Origin: Castellaniella sp049671645
GTDB lineage: Bacteria > Pseudomonadota > Gammaproteobacteria > Burkholderiales > Burkholderiaceae_B
Assembly (NCBI RefSeq): GCF_049671645.1
Contig: NZ_JBATVG010000003.1
Span: 1-64,000, forward strand
DNA: 64,000 nt
Reading direction: 5' to 3'
This document shows positions 32,789-41,508 of this stretch, one piece after another. The position numbers and the translations under genes are program-made. The notes beneath the pieces are model-generated. The model had not been told where the DNA came from, did not search any database, and worked only from the letters and a program-made list of their open reading frames with translations. Numbering within the stretch: the first letter of the stretch is position 1; every line of letters begins with the position of its first letter.

Positions 32789-33214
32789 CTAGGCGTGCGG
32801 AGTGTGGTAAATGGTGTCGGGGTCCTTCAGGACCGGGTCCTGCACCACCCAGGCGGGCTCGGCGCCGCTCTGTGTGTCCAGGCCGCGGAAAAAACAGCGC
32901 TCGCGCCCCGTGTGGCAGGCGATGCCGCCGACCTGGGTGACTTTCAGCAGCAGCACGTCGCCGTCGCAGTCCAGGCGGATGTCGTGCACCTGCTGGATGT
33001 GGCCGGACTCCTCGCCCTTGCGCCACAGGCGCTGGCGGGACCGCGAAAAATACACGGCGCGTCCGGTTCGCGCGGTTTCCTGGATTGCTTCGGCATTCAT
33101 CCAGGCCATCATCAGGACCGTGCCCGTGCCGGCATCCTGGGCGATGGCGGGGATCAGGCCTTGCGCATCGAAACGCAGGGCTGACAGCCAGTCGGGGGTG
33201 GGGGCTTGCGTCAT
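32789..33214 (-). CDS. hisI: Phosphoribosyl-AMP cyclohydrolase
   Basis: A 141-residue HisI with the metal-binding DIRLDCDGDVLLLKV and HTGRERCFFR motifs (Zn and Mg sites) that opens the adenine ring in the third step of histidine synthesis. It overlaps the end of hisF by 4 bases. Confidence 0.95.
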   Translation of the reverse strand: MTQAPTPDWLSALRFDAQGLIPAIAQDAGTGTVLMMAWMNAEAIQETARTGRAVYFSRSRQRLWRKGEESGHIQQVHDIRLDCDGDVLLLKVTQVGGIACHTGRERCFFRGLDTQSGAEPAWVVQDPVLKDPDTIYHTPHA

Positions 33215-34044
33215 CGCCGCACCTGGATGCCCTGGGCGGCCAGGAAGTCCTTGGCCTCGGCCAGAGTGTGCTGGCCGAAATGGAAGATGCTGGCCGCCAG
33301 CACCGCGCTGGCATGGCCTTGGGTGATGCCATCGGCCAGGTGCTGCAGGCTGCCTACGCCGCCGGAAGCGATGACGGGGATGGATACCGCGTCCGAGACC
33401 GCGCGTGTCAGTTCCAGATCGAAGCCCGATTTGGTGCCGTCCCGATCCATGCTGGTCAACAAAAGTTCACCCGCCCCCATGTCGGCCATGCGGCAGGCCC
33501 ATTGCACGGCGTCCAGGCCTGTGCCCTTGCGTCCGCCATGGGTGAAGATTTCCCAACGCGGGGATTCGTCCGGGGCGGAGACGCGGCGGGCGTCCAGCGC
33601 CACCACGATGCATTGGGACCCGTGGTGGCTGGCGGCGTCGGCCACCAATTCCGGTCGCGCGACGGCCGCGCTGTTGATCGAGACTTTGTCGGCGCCGGCA
33701 TTCAGCAGGCGCTGGATGTCGGACACCTGTCGCACGCCGCCGCCGACGGTCAGCGGAATGAAGACCTGGCGCGCCACCGATTCGATGATGGGCAGGATCA
33801 GGTCGCGATCGTCGGAGGTGGCGGTGATATCCAGGAACGTGAGTTCGTCGGCGCCCTGTTCGTCGTAGCGGCGGGCGATTTCCACCGGATCGCCGGCATC
33901 GGCCAGATTGACGAAGTTGACTCCCTTGACTACCCGGCCGGCGCTGACGTCCAGGCAGGGGATGATGCGGCAGCACAGGCCGGATCCGGCCGAGGCCGCA
34001 GGGGCGGAGAGCGCGGAGCCGCCCGGGTCGAGCGGGCCCGTCAT
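33211..34044 (-). CDS. hisF: Imidazole glycerol phosphate synthase, cyclase subunit HisF
   Basis: A 277-residue (beta/alpha)8 barrel that joins with HisH. The first catalytic Asp is in CRIIPCLDVSAGRVVKG and the second in TSMDRDGTKSGFD. It has about 24 residues before the usual start of the barrel; the ATG at 34044 overlaps the end of hisA (ATGA), favouring this start, so the extension is likely real. Confidence 0.95.
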   Translation of the reverse strand: MTGPLDPGGSALSAPAASAGSGLCCRIIPCLDVSAGRVVKGVNFVNLADAGDPVEIARRYDEQGADELTFLDITATSDDRDLILPIIESVARQVFIPLTVGGGVRQVSDIQRLLNAGADKVSINSAAVARPELVADAASHHGSQCIVVALDARRVSAPDESPRWEIFTHGGRKGTGLDAVQWACRMADMGAGELLLTSMDRDGTKSGFDLELTRAVSDAVSIPVIASGGVGSLQHLADGITQGHASAVLAASIFHFGQHTLAEAKDFLAAQGIQVRR

Positions 34045-34820
34045 GCGGAGCGCCCGGATTCCGCGTCCGGATCGTCTTCCTCGCCGCAGAGCGTATCGGC
34101 CAGGGTTTGGGCATCGGAGAAGTTCAGCGTGCCTTCGTAGATGCTGCGGCCCAGGATGGCGCCGTCGATGCCCTGATCGGCCACGGAGCACAGCGCGCGG
34201 ATGTCGTCCAGGGAGGCGATCCCGCCCGAGGCGATGACCGGGATATGGACCTGCTGCGCCAGGTGCAGGGTGGCTTCGACGTTGACGCCGCTGAGCATGC
34301 CATCGCGGCCGATGTCGGTGTAGATGATGGATTCGCAGCCGTAGTCCTCGAATTTTCGGGCCAGGTCCACCACGTCGTGGCGGGTCAGCTTGGACCAGCC
34401 ATCGGTGGCGACCTTGCCGTCGCGGGCATCCAGGCCGACGATGATGTGGCCGGGGAAGGCCGAGCAGGCGTCGCTGAGGAAACCGGGATCTTTCACCGCA
34501 GCCGTGCCGATGATGACGTAGGAGATGCCGTTGTCCAGGTAGTATTCGACCGTATCCAGATCGCGGATGCCGCCGCCGATCTGGATGGGGAGGTCTTCGT
34601 CGGTGGCATCGACGATGGCCTGGATGGCGGCTCGGTTGCGCGGCTTGCCGGCGACGGCGCCGTTCAGGTCCACCAGGTGCAGGCGGCGGGCGCCCTGGTC
34701 GGCCCATTGGGTCGCCATGGCGGCGGGATCTTCGGAAAAGACGGTGGCGTCGGCCAAGTCACCTTGGCGCAGGCGCACGCAGCGCCCGTCTTTGAGGTCG
34801 ATGGCGGGGATCAGGAGCAT
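34041..34820 (-). CDS. hisA: ProFAR isomerase
   Basis: A 259-residue barrel enzyme: MLLIPAIDLKDGRCVRLRQG gives the normal N-terminus with the catalytic Asp, and IYTDIGRDGMLSGVN carries the second. It catalyses the Amadori rearrangement in histidine synthesis. A longer frame upstream to 34964 is rejected because the MLLIPAIDL start is universal. It overlaps hisF by 4 bases. Confidence 0.96.
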   Translation of the reverse strand: MLLIPAIDLKDGRCVRLRQGDLADATVFSEDPAAMATQWADQGARRLHLVDLNGAVAGKPRNRAAIQAIVDATDEDLPIQIGGGIRDLDTVEYYLDNGISYVIIGTAAVKDPGFLSDACSAFPGHIIVGLDARDGKVATDGWSKLTRHDVVDLARKFEDYGCESIIYTDIGRDGMLSGVNVEATLHLAQQVHIPVIASGGIASLDDIRALCSVADQGIDGAILGRSIYEGTLNFSDAQTLADTLCGEEDDPDAESGRSA

Positions 34821-34866
34821 GGTCGTCGTGTCAGTGCGGAAAGGATAGGAAACACCGGGGTGGAAA

Positions 34867-35514
34867 TCAGGGCTGCCAGCGGCTGAAGTTGCGGTAGATC
34901 CGCAGGCCGGGCGTTGTGCTCTTTTCTGGGTGAAACTGTACGGCAAAAATATTGTCGGCTGCAATCGCGCAGCAGAACGGTTGCCCGTAGTTGCTGGTGG
35001 CGGCGGTCAGGGCAGGGTCGTCGGGCTGGGCATAGTAGCTGTGCACGAAATAGAACGGGGTGTCCTGCGCGATGCCTTCCCAGAGCGGGTGTGCCCGGGT
35101 CTGTGTGACGGTGTTCCAGCCCATGTGGGGGACTTTCAGGCGCCCTGCCCGGCTGTCGGCCGGCTGCTCGAAGGCCGGCCCCTGGAATCGCCGCACGCGG
35201 CCGGGGAACAGGCCCAGGCCGGGGGTGTCGCCCTCGTCGCTGCCGTCGAACAGCATTTGTTCGCCCACGCAGACCCCCATCAGGGGTTTCTCGCGGGCGG
35301 CCTGCAGCACCGCTTCGCGCAGGCCCGACATGTCCAGCGTGCGCATGCAGTCCGGCATGGCCCCCTGTCCGGGAAAGACGATGCGGTCGGCCGCCAGGAT
35401 GTCGGCGGCCTGGCGGGCGATGCGGATGTCCTGGTCGGGAGCGGCCGCCTGCAGGGCGCGGGCCACCGAATGGAAATTGCCCATGCCGTAATCGACGATG
35501 GCGATGCGTGTCAC
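34867..35514 (-). CDS. hisH: Imidazole glycerol phosphate synthase, glutaminase subunit HisH, GTG start
   Basis: A 215-residue class I glutamine amidotransferase starting at GTG (35514), giving MTRIAIVDYGMGNFHSVARA. The nucleophile Cys is in GVCVGEQMLF, and His and Glu in VQFHPEKS. It supplies ammonia to HisF. The open frame continues upstream to 35916 inside hisB, but in a non-HisH sequence. Confidence 0.95.
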   Translation of the reverse strand: MTRIAIVDYGMGNFHSVARALQAAAPDQDIRIARQAADILAADRIVFPGQGAMPDCMRTLDMSGLREAVLQAAREKPLMGVCVGEQMLFDGSDEGDTPGLGLFPGRVRRFQGPAFEQPADSRAGRLKVPHMGWNTVTQTRAHPLWEGIAQDTPFYFVHSYYAQPDDPALTAATSNYGQPFCCAIAADNIFAVQFHPEKSTTPGLRIYRNFSRWQP

Positions 35515-35560
35515 GATGCGGGATTCCTGGGTGTGGTCCGGGGTGAACGGGCCGGTTGGA

Positions 35561-36148
35561 TCAGAGCGCGCCTTTGGTCGAGGGAATCGCGCCGCCGGCG
35601 CGAGGATCGACTTCCGTAGCCATGCGCAATGCCCGGCCAAAGGCCTTGAAGATGGTTTCGCACTGGTGGTGCGCGTTCTCGCCGCGCAGGTTGTCGATGT
35701 GCACGGTGGCCTGGGCATGGTTGACGAAGCCCTGGAAGAATTCCCGGGCCAGGTCGACGTCGAAGCCGCCGATGCGGGCGCGGGCATAGTCCACGTGGTA
35801 GAACAGGCCGGGGCGCCCGGACAGGTCCACCACCACGCGCGACAGCGATTCATCCAGGGGCACGTAGGCGTGGCCGTAACGGCGCAGCCCCGCCTTGTTG
35901 CCTGCCGCGGCGGCAAAGGCCTGGCCCAGGGTGATGCCTACGTCCTCGACGCTGTGGTGGTCGTCGATGTGGGTATCGCCGTCGCAGAGGATGTCCAGGT
36001 CGAACAGGCCGTGGCGGGCGATCTGGTCCAGCATGTGGTCCAGAAACGGCACGCCGGTATTCAGGGTGCGGGTGCCGGTGCCGTCCAGATTCACGGCGAC
36101 TCGGATACGGGTTTCCTGGGTGTTGCGTTCGATGGTGGCGGTGCGCAT
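35561..36148 (-). CDS. hisB: Imidazoleglycerol-phosphate dehydratase
   Basis: A 195-residue HisB of the monofunctional type, without the phosphatase domain of enterobacterial HisB. The metal-binding motifs GVPFLDHMLDQIARHG, DTHIDDHHSVEDVGI and the C-terminal GENAHHQCETIFKAFGRALR are present. It needs a separate histidinol-phosphatase, not seen here. Confidence 0.96.
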   Translation of the reverse strand: MRTATIERNTQETRIRVAVNLDGTGTRTLNTGVPFLDHMLDQIARHGLFDLDILCDGDTHIDDHHSVEDVGITLGQAFAAAAGNKAGLRRYGHAYVPLDESLSRVVVDLSGRPGLFYHVDYARARIGGFDVDLAREFFQGFVNHAQATVHIDNLRGENAHHQCETIFKAFGRALRMATEVDPRAGGAIPSTKGAL

Positions 36149-36184
36149 GGCGGGGACAGAATCCTGGTGGGTCGGGCGGCGGCC

Positions 36185-37492
36185 TCAGGCCGGCGTATTC
36201 AGACGCAGCGTGGCGCTGGCCGCGTGGGCGTACAGGCCCTCGCCGGTGGCCAGCGTGGCGGCGATGCGGCCCAGGGTCTGGGCGCCGGCGGCCGAAACCT
36301 GGATCAGGCTGCTGCGTTTCTGGAAATCATACACGCCCAGCGGCGAGGAGAATCGGGCCGTGCGGGCCGTGGGCAGGACGTGGTTGGGGCCTGCGCAATA
36401 ATCGCCCAGGGATTCGGAGCTGTAGGCGCCCAGGAAGATCGCGCCGGCGTGGCGGATCTGCGGCAGCAGCGCCTGCGGGTCGCGGGTGGAGAGTTCCAGG
36501 TGCTCGGGCGCGATGCGGTTGACCAGGGCGCAGGCCTGGGCCAGGTCGGCGGTCTGGATCAGGGCGCCGCGATTGGCCAGGCTGACGCGCAGGATGTCGG
36601 CGCGGGGCTGGCTGGGCAGCAGCCGTTCGATGGCGGCCTGGACTGCGTCCAGGTAGGCGGCATCCGGGCACAGCAGGATGGCCTGGGCCAGTTCGTCGTG
36701 TTCGGCCTGGGAAAACAGGTCGATGGCCAGCCAGTCGGCCGGGGTGCTGCCGTCGGCGACGATCAGGATTTCGGACGGCCCTGCGATCATGTCGATGCCG
36801 ACGGTGCCGAAGACGCGCCGTTTGGCGGCGGCGACATAGGCATTGCCCGGGCCGACGATCTTGTCCACGGCGGGCAGGGTCTGCGTGCCGTAGGCCAGCG
36901 CCCCGACGGCCTGGGCGCCGCCGATGGCGAAGACCCGGTCCACGCCGCCCAGGGCTGCGGCGGCCAGCACCATCGGGTTGCGCGCGCCCCCCGGGGTGGG
37001 CGTGACCATGATCAGTTCCGGCACGCCGGCGACCTTGGCCGGGATGGCGTTCATCAGCACCGACGACGGATAGGCGGCCTTGCCGCCCGGGACGTACAGG
37101 CCCACGCGGTCGAGCGGCGTGATCTGCTGGCCCAGCATCGTGCCGTCGGGTTCGGTGTAGGTCCAGGTCTCGGCGCGCTGGTGTTCGTGGTAGCGGCGCA
37201 CCCGATCGGCGGCGGCTTCCAGGGCGTCGCGCTGGTCGGCCGGCAGGGCGTCGAGCGCGGCCTGCCAGTCGGGCCGGGGGATTTCGAGCTCGGACAGGCG
37301 ATCGGCCTGCTGGCGGTCGAAGCGGGCGGTGTAGTCCAGCACCGCCGCATCGCCGCGCGTTTGCACGTCCTGCAGGATGTCGCGCACCGTGGATTCGATG
37401 GCTTCATCCTGCGAAGCATCGTAGGCCAGCAGGCGGGTCAGGGCAGCGTCGAAATCGGCGGCGCGGGCATCCAGGCGGTTGATCAGGGACAT
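36185..37492 (-). CDS. hisD: Histidinol dehydrogenase
   Basis: A 435-residue Zn-dependent enzyme that makes histidine from histidinol in two NAD-linked steps. Motifs include LYVPGGKAAYPSSVLMNAIP, VDKIVGPGNAYVAAAKR, GPSEILIVAD, and the late YSSESLGDYCAGPNHVLPT. It lies 99 bp after hisG and 36 bp before hisB. The aminotransferase hisC, often found between them, is absent. Confidence 0.96.
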   Translation of the reverse strand: MSLINRLDARAADFDAALTRLLAYDASQDEAIESTVRDILQDVQTRGDAAVLDYTARFDRQQADRLSELEIPRPDWQAALDALPADQRDALEAAADRVRRYHEHQRAETWTYTEPDGTMLGQQITPLDRVGLYVPGGKAAYPSSVLMNAIPAKVAGVPELIMVTPTPGGARNPMVLAAAALGGVDRVFAIGGAQAVGALAYGTQTLPAVDKIVGPGNAYVAAAKRRVFGTVGIDMIAGPSEILIVADGSTPADWLAIDLFSQAEHDELAQAILLCPDAAYLDAVQAAIERLLPSQPRADILRVSLANRGALIQTADLAQACALVNRIAPEHLELSTRDPQALLPQIRHAGAIFLGAYSSESLGDYCAGPNHVLPTARTARFSSPLGVYDFQKRSSLIQVSAAGAQTLGRIAATLATGEGLYAHAASATLRLNTPA

Positions 37493-37591
37493 GACGGCAA
37501 TAGAGGCGTAAAGGGCTATCTTACCGAATTTGCGCGGGGGCGGCGCCCCGGCCCCCGTGTCCGCCGCCCGGCAGGCACGGGACGGTGGTGT

Positions 37592-38257
37592 TCAGGCCAT
37601 TTGCACGGACGCCTGGGCGAAGGCGTCCAGGAAGGGCTGCAGGCGCGGGCCGTGCATTTTCAGGGCCGCCTGGTTGACGATCAGGCGCGACGAGATCTGG
37701 CGGATTTCCTCGACTTCGACCAGGCGGTTGGCGCGCAGCGTGCCGCCCGAGGACACCAGGTCGACGATGGCGTCGGCCAGCCCCACCAGCGGCGCCAGTT
37801 CCATGGAACCGTACAGCTTGATGATGTCGACGTGAACGCCTTTGGCGGCAAAGTGCTCGCGGGCGGCGCGCACGTATTTGGTGGCGATGCGCAGCCGCGA
37901 GCCCTGGCGCACGGCGGTCTGGTAGTCGAAGCCTTCGGGGGCGGCGACGCACAGGCGGCAGCGGGCGATGTTCAGGTCGATGGGCTGGTACAGTCCGCCG
38001 GGGTGCTGGGCCATGTGTTCGTGCAGCACGTCTTTCCCGGCGATGCCGAAATCCGCGGCCCCATACTGCACGTAGGTGGGCACGTCGGAGGCCCGCACGA
38101 TGATGATGCGCAGATTGTCGGAATCTGTCGGCAGGATCAGCTTGCGCGAGGTTTCCGGATTCTCCGGCACGCCCACGCCGGCCGCCGCCAGCAGCGGCAG
38201 GGTTTCTTCGAAGATGCGTCCTTTGGACAGGGCCAGGGTCAGCGGGGCTTGTGCCAT
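37592..38257 (-). CDS. hisG: ATP phosphoribosyltransferase, short form (HisG-S)
   Basis: A 221-residue HisG starting MAQAPLTLALSKGRIFEETL. It has the PRPP-binding segment VDLVSSGGTLRANRLVEVE but lacks the C-terminal regulatory domain of the long form, so it should work as a hetero-octamer with the regulatory subunit HisZ, which is not in this window. It catalyses the first, committed step of histidine synthesis. The gene starts 11 bp after the stop of murA. Confidence 0.96.
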   Translation of the reverse strand: MAQAPLTLALSKGRIFEETLPLLAAAGVGVPENPETSRKLILPTDSDNLRIIIVRASDVPTYVQYGAADFGIAGKDVLHEHMAQHPGGLYQPIDLNIARCRLCVAAPEGFDYQTAVRQGSRLRIATKYVRAAREHFAAKGVHVDIIKLYGSMELAPLVGLADAIVDLVSSGGTLRANRLVEVEEIRQISSRLIVNQAALKMHGPRLQPFLDAFAQASVQMA

Positions 38258-38268
38258 GTGCGGTATGC

Positions 38269-39522
38269 CTATTGAATGCGTTGGATGTCCGCGCCCAGCG
38301 CCTGGAGCTTGTGTTCCATGCGTTCGTAGCCCCGGTCCAGGTGATAGATGCGTTCGACCGTGGTCTGGCCTTGAGCCGCCAGGCCGGCGATGACCAGGCT
38401 GGCGGATGCCCGCAGGTCGGTGGCCATGACCGTGGCGCCCAGCAGGTCGGCGCGCCCCTGGACGACGGCGGTGTGGCCATCGATCTCGATGTCCGCCCCC
38501 ATGCGGCAGAGTTCCTGCACGTGCATGTAGCGGTTTTCGAAGATGTTTTCCGTGATGACGGCGGTGCCGTCGGCCAGGGTGTTCAGGGCCATCAGCTGCG
38601 CCTGCATGTCGGTCGGGAACCCCGGGTATTCGCTGGTGCGAAAGCCGGTGGCGCGGGGCCGGCCGGCCATGCGGGCGCGGATCCAGTCCGGGCCTGTGGT
38701 GATTTCCAGGCCGGCGTCGCGCAGTTTGTCCAGCACGGCGCCCAGGGTGTCGGGGGCCGCGCGGCGCAGGGTGATGTCGCCGCCCGTGGCGGCCACGGCG
38801 CACAGGAACGTGCCGGCCTCGATGCGGTCGGGCACCACCTGATGGCTGGCGCCGTGCAGGCGTTCGACGCCTTCGATGACGATGCGATCGGTGCCGTGGC
38901 CTTCGATGTGGGCGCCCATGGCGATCAGCACCCGGGCCAGATCCACGACTTCGGGTTCGCAGGCGGCGTTTTCCAGCACGGTGCGGCCTTCGGCCAGGGT
39001 GGCGGCCATCAGCAGGTTTTCCGTGCCCGTGACCGTGACCATGTCGGTCAGGATGCTGGCGCCTCGCAGGCGGCCGGCTTCGGCGACGACAAAGCCGTGA
39101 TCGATGCGGATCTGGGCGCCCATGGCGGCCAGGCCCTTGATGTGCTGGTCCACGGGGCGCTGGCCGATGGCGCAGCCGCCCGGCAGGCTGACCCGGGCGC
39201 GGCCGAAGCGCGCCAGCAGCGGTCCCAGCACCAGGATGGAGGCCCGCATGGTCTTGACCAGCTCGTAGGGGGCTTCCTGGCTGTGGATCTGGTCGGCCTG
39301 CAGCGTGACCTGCTCGGCGCCCGGACGGTGGGTCCGCACCCCCATGCGTTCCAGCAAGGTCAGTGTGGTGCCGATGTCGCGCAGCGCGGGGATGTTGCCC
39401 AGCGCCAGCGGTTCGTCGGTCAGCAAGGCGGCGCACAGGATGGGCAGCGCAGCGTTCTTCGCGCCGGAAATGGCGACTTCGCCGTGCAGCGGGCGCCCGC
39501 CCTGGATCAGGAGCTTATCCAT
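38269..39522 (-). CDS. murA: UDP-N-acetylglucosamine 1-carboxyvinyltransferase MurA
   Basis: A 417-residue enolpyruvyl transferase making the first committed step of peptidoglycan. The catalytic Cys117 is in VSLPGGCAIGQRPVDQHI, the Cys form that is sensitive to fosfomycin. The N-terminal GGRPLHGEVAISGAKNAALP is diagnostic. It overlaps the end of ibaG by 8 bases and precedes hisG by 11 bp. Confidence 0.97.
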   Translation of the reverse strand: MDKLLIQGGRPLHGEVAISGAKNAALPILCAALLTDEPLALGNIPALRDIGTTLTLLERMGVRTHRPGAEQVTLQADQIHSQEAPYELVKTMRASILVLGPLLARFGRARVSLPGGCAIGQRPVDQHIKGLAAMGAQIRIDHGFVVAEAGRLRGASILTDMVTVTGTENLLMAATLAEGRTVLENAACEPEVVDLARVLIAMGAHIEGHGTDRIVIEGVERLHGASHQVVPDRIEAGTFLCAVAATGGDITLRRAAPDTLGAVLDKLRDAGLEITTGPDWIRARMAGRPRATGFRTSEYPGFPTDMQAQLMALNTLADGTAVITENIFENRYMHVQELCRMGADIEIDGHTAVVQGRADLLGATVMATDLRASASLVIAGLAAQGQTTVERIYHLDRGYERMEHKLQALGADIQRIQ

Positions 39523-39769
39523 TGTTGTCCTGGGCGGCGGCGTATTCGGCCGGGGTCAGGTTGCGCATCGACAGGGCGTGGATTTCCGCCCGCATGCGGT
39601 CGCCCAGCGCCTGATAGACCGTGCGGTGACGCGCCAGGGTGTTCTGGCCCTCGAAGGCCTTGCTGACGATCAGCGCTTCGAAGTGGGCGCCGTCGCCGTA
39701 GACTTCCAGGTGCTCGCAATCCAGGTGGTCGGCAATGTACTGGCGGACATGTTCGGGGGTCGGCTGCAT
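39515..39769 (-). CDS. ibaG: BolA/IbaG-family protein
   Basis: An 84-residue protein with the BolA fold (EVYGDGAHFEALIVSKAFEG, then LARHRTVYQALGDRM and EIHALSMRNLTPAEY). IbaG-type proteins work with monothiol glutaredoxins in iron-sulfur traffic and stress. Placement immediately upstream of murA, with an 8-base overlap, is the typical ibaG location. Confidence 0.93.
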   Translation of the reverse strand: MQPTPEHVRQYIADHLDCEHLEVYGDGAHFEALIVSKAFEGQNTLARHRTVYQALGDRMRAEIHALSMRNLTPAEYAAAQDNNG

Positions 39770-39773
39770 GGGC

Positions 39774-40565
39774 TTAGCTCCGTAGTTTGTAGCCCCGCGC
39801 CAGCAGGCGCAGGGCGAAGAGGCTGAGAACGACGGCGACGGTCAGCACCACGGCCAGTCCGTGCCAGGGCGAAACGTCGGAGACGGCGAAGAAACCGTAG
39901 CGGAACCCGTCGATCATGTAGAACACCGGGTTCCAGCCCGACACGGTCTGCCAGAAAGGCGGCAGGCTATGAATGGAGTAGAACACGCCCGACAGGAAGG
40001 TGGCGGGTACGATCAGGAAGTTCTGGAACGCGGCCAGCTGGTCGAATTTTTCCGACCACAGGCCTGCGATCAGCCCCAGCGTGCCCAGGATCCAGCAGGA
40101 CAGGACGGCGAAGACCAGCAGCCATACAGGTTCGATGACCGGCAGCCGCACGAAGAACAGCGCCACGGCCCAGATGCAGACCCCCACGGACAGGCCGCGC
40201 GCGACGGCGGCCACCAGGTAGGCGGCAAAGATCTGCCGGTGGGAAAAGGGCGGCAGCAGCACGAAAATCAGGTTTCCGGTGATGCGGCTCTGGATCAATG
40301 ACGACGAGGGATTGGCAAAGCTGTTTTGCAGCATGCTCATCATCATCAGCCCCGGGATCAGGAAGGCGGTGTAGGGCAGACTGCCATAGACCTGCACGCG
40401 GTCTTCCAGGACGTGGGAAAAAATCAGCAGATACAGCAGCGCCGTCACCACCGGCGCGGCGATGGTTTGCAGCCCGACCTTCCAGAAGCGCATCAGTTCT
40501 TTGTGCAGCAGGGTCGGGAAGCCCGAGCCCATGGCGGGCCGGGTCTGGGCAACGGGCCGGATCAT
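39774..40565 (-). CDS. ABC-2 type transporter permease
   Basis: A 263-residue inner-membrane protein with six predicted helices and the ABC-2 pattern: VVTALLYLLIFSHVLEDRV near residues 39-57, LIPGLMMMSMLQNSFANPSS near 70-88, and FLSGVFYSIHSLPPFWQTVS near 190-210. It would export a substrate with the ATPase encoded upstream. Similar pairs next to mla and ibaG genes are common in Beta- and Gammaproteobacteria (YadGH-like). Substrate is unknown. Confidence 0.88.
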   Translation of the reverse strand: MIRPVAQTRPAMGSGFPTLLHKELMRFWKVGLQTIAAPVVTALLYLLIFSHVLEDRVQVYGSLPYTAFLIPGLMMMSMLQNSFANPSSSLIQSRITGNLIFVLLPPFSHRQIFAAYLVAAVARGLSVGVCIWAVALFFVRLPVIEPVWLLVFAVLSCWILGTLGLIAGLWSEKFDQLAAFQNFLIVPATFLSGVFYSIHSLPPFWQTVSGWNPVFYMIDGFRYGFFAVSDVSPWHGLAVVLTVAVVLSLFALRLLARGYKLRS

Positions 40566-40632
40566 CGGGCGGCCCCGGCCGACGGATTCCCGGAGGTCCG
40601 GATTGTGATTCCGGGCGTCGTGGCGAGATGGA

Positions 40633-41424
40633 TCACAGTTCGGCCTCCAGCAGAGAGTCGTCGTGCATGATGTGGACGAACGCGTCTTCCAGGTCGGCGC
40701 CGCCGAACCGGGCCATCAGGGCCTGGGTGGTGTCCAGCGCCACGACGTGGCCGGATTTCAGCATGGCCACGCGTCCGCACAGGGATTCGGCCTCTTCGAG
40801 GTAGTGCGTGGTCAGCAGGATGGTGTGGCCCGCCTGGTTCAGGCGCGTGATGAAATCCCACAGCGTGCGACGCAGATCGACATCGACGCCCGCCGTGGGC
40901 TCGTCCAGGATGATGACGGGGGGGCGGTGCACCAGGGCCTGGGCCACCAGCACGCGGCGCTTCATGCCGCCCGACAGGGACCGCATGTTGGTGTCGGCCT
41001 TGTCCAGCAGGCCCAGGTTTTCCAGGATCTCGTCGATCCAGTCGTCGTTGCGCCGCAAGCCGAAGTAGCCGGACTGCAGGCGCAGGGTCTCGCGCACAGT
41101 GAAAAACGGGTCGTAGACGATTTCCTGCGGCACGACGCCCAGTGATTGGCGGGCGCGGCGGAAGTCGCCGACGACGTCGTAGCCGCAGACCCGGGCGCTG
41201 CCGGACGTGGCGTGCGCCAGGCCGGCCAGAATCGAAATCAGGGTGGTCTTGCCCGCCCCGTTAGGCCCCAGCAGGCCGAAGAATTCGCCATGCTCGATGG
41301 TCAGGCTGACATCGTGCAGCGCCTGAAAGCCGGCGGGCGCGGGGCGGCCCGTCAGCCGATCCCGCAGGGATCGCTGGGCCGGAGCGTAGATTTTGGAGAC
41401 GTGTTGCAGGTCTAAGGCGGGCAT
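40633..41424 (-). CDS. ABC transporter ATP-binding protein (YadG-like)
   Basis: A 263-residue ATPase with Walker A GPNGAGKTTLISIL, signature LSGGMKRRVL, Walker B VIILDEPTAGVD and H-loop LLTTHYLEEAE. The start MPALDLQHVSKIYAP at 41424 is chosen because a frame open to 41457 would cover the hairpin at 41433-41458. It lies 67 bp before the permease gene and pairs with it. Confidence 0.92.
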   Translation of the reverse strand: MPALDLQHVSKIYAPAQRSLRDRLTGRPAPAGFQALHDVSLTIEHGEFFGLLGPNGAGKTTLISILAGLAHATSGSARVCGYDVVGDFRRARQSLGVVPQEIVYDPFFTVRETLRLQSGYFGLRRNDDWIDEILENLGLLDKADTNMRSLSGGMKRRVLVAQALVHRPPVIILDEPTAGVDVDLRRTLWDFITRLNQAGHTILLTTHYLEEAESLCGRVAMLKSGHVVALDTTQALMARFGGADLEDAFVHIMHDDSLLEAEL

Positions 41425-41432
41425 GAGCAGAC

Positions 41433-41458
41433 AATGGCGCCCCAAAATGGGCGCCATT
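41433..41458 (-). other. Stem-loop immediately upstream of the ABC ATPase gene
   Basis: Perfect 10-bp stem (AATGGCGCCC / GGGCGCCATT) with a 6-nt loop, ending 8 bp before the ATG at 41424. No purine-rich Shine-Dalgarno separates it from the start codon. If the -10-like TATAAT just upstream is used, this hairpin is at the very 5' end of the mRNA and may affect translation or stability. Confidence 0.6.
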
Positions 41459-41462
41459 AATC

Positions 41463-41468
41463 ATTATA
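41463..41468 (-). promoter_or_regulatory. Candidate -10 element for the ABC ATPase / permease unit
   Basis: A perfect TATAAT on the - strand, about 40 bp upstream of the ATPase start. A possible -35 (AAGACA) lies 19 bp further up, a poor spacing. Likely promoter by -10 alone. Confidence 0.45.
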
Positions 41469-41508
41469 AGCGGTGATCGGCGGACGTTGTCTTGTTGAGT
41501 CGATTCGC

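Noticed and set aside
35498..38275. A 925-codon + strand open frame opposite hisB, hisD and hisG
   Set aside because: Antisense to three certain genes and without any family signature; an effect of high GC.
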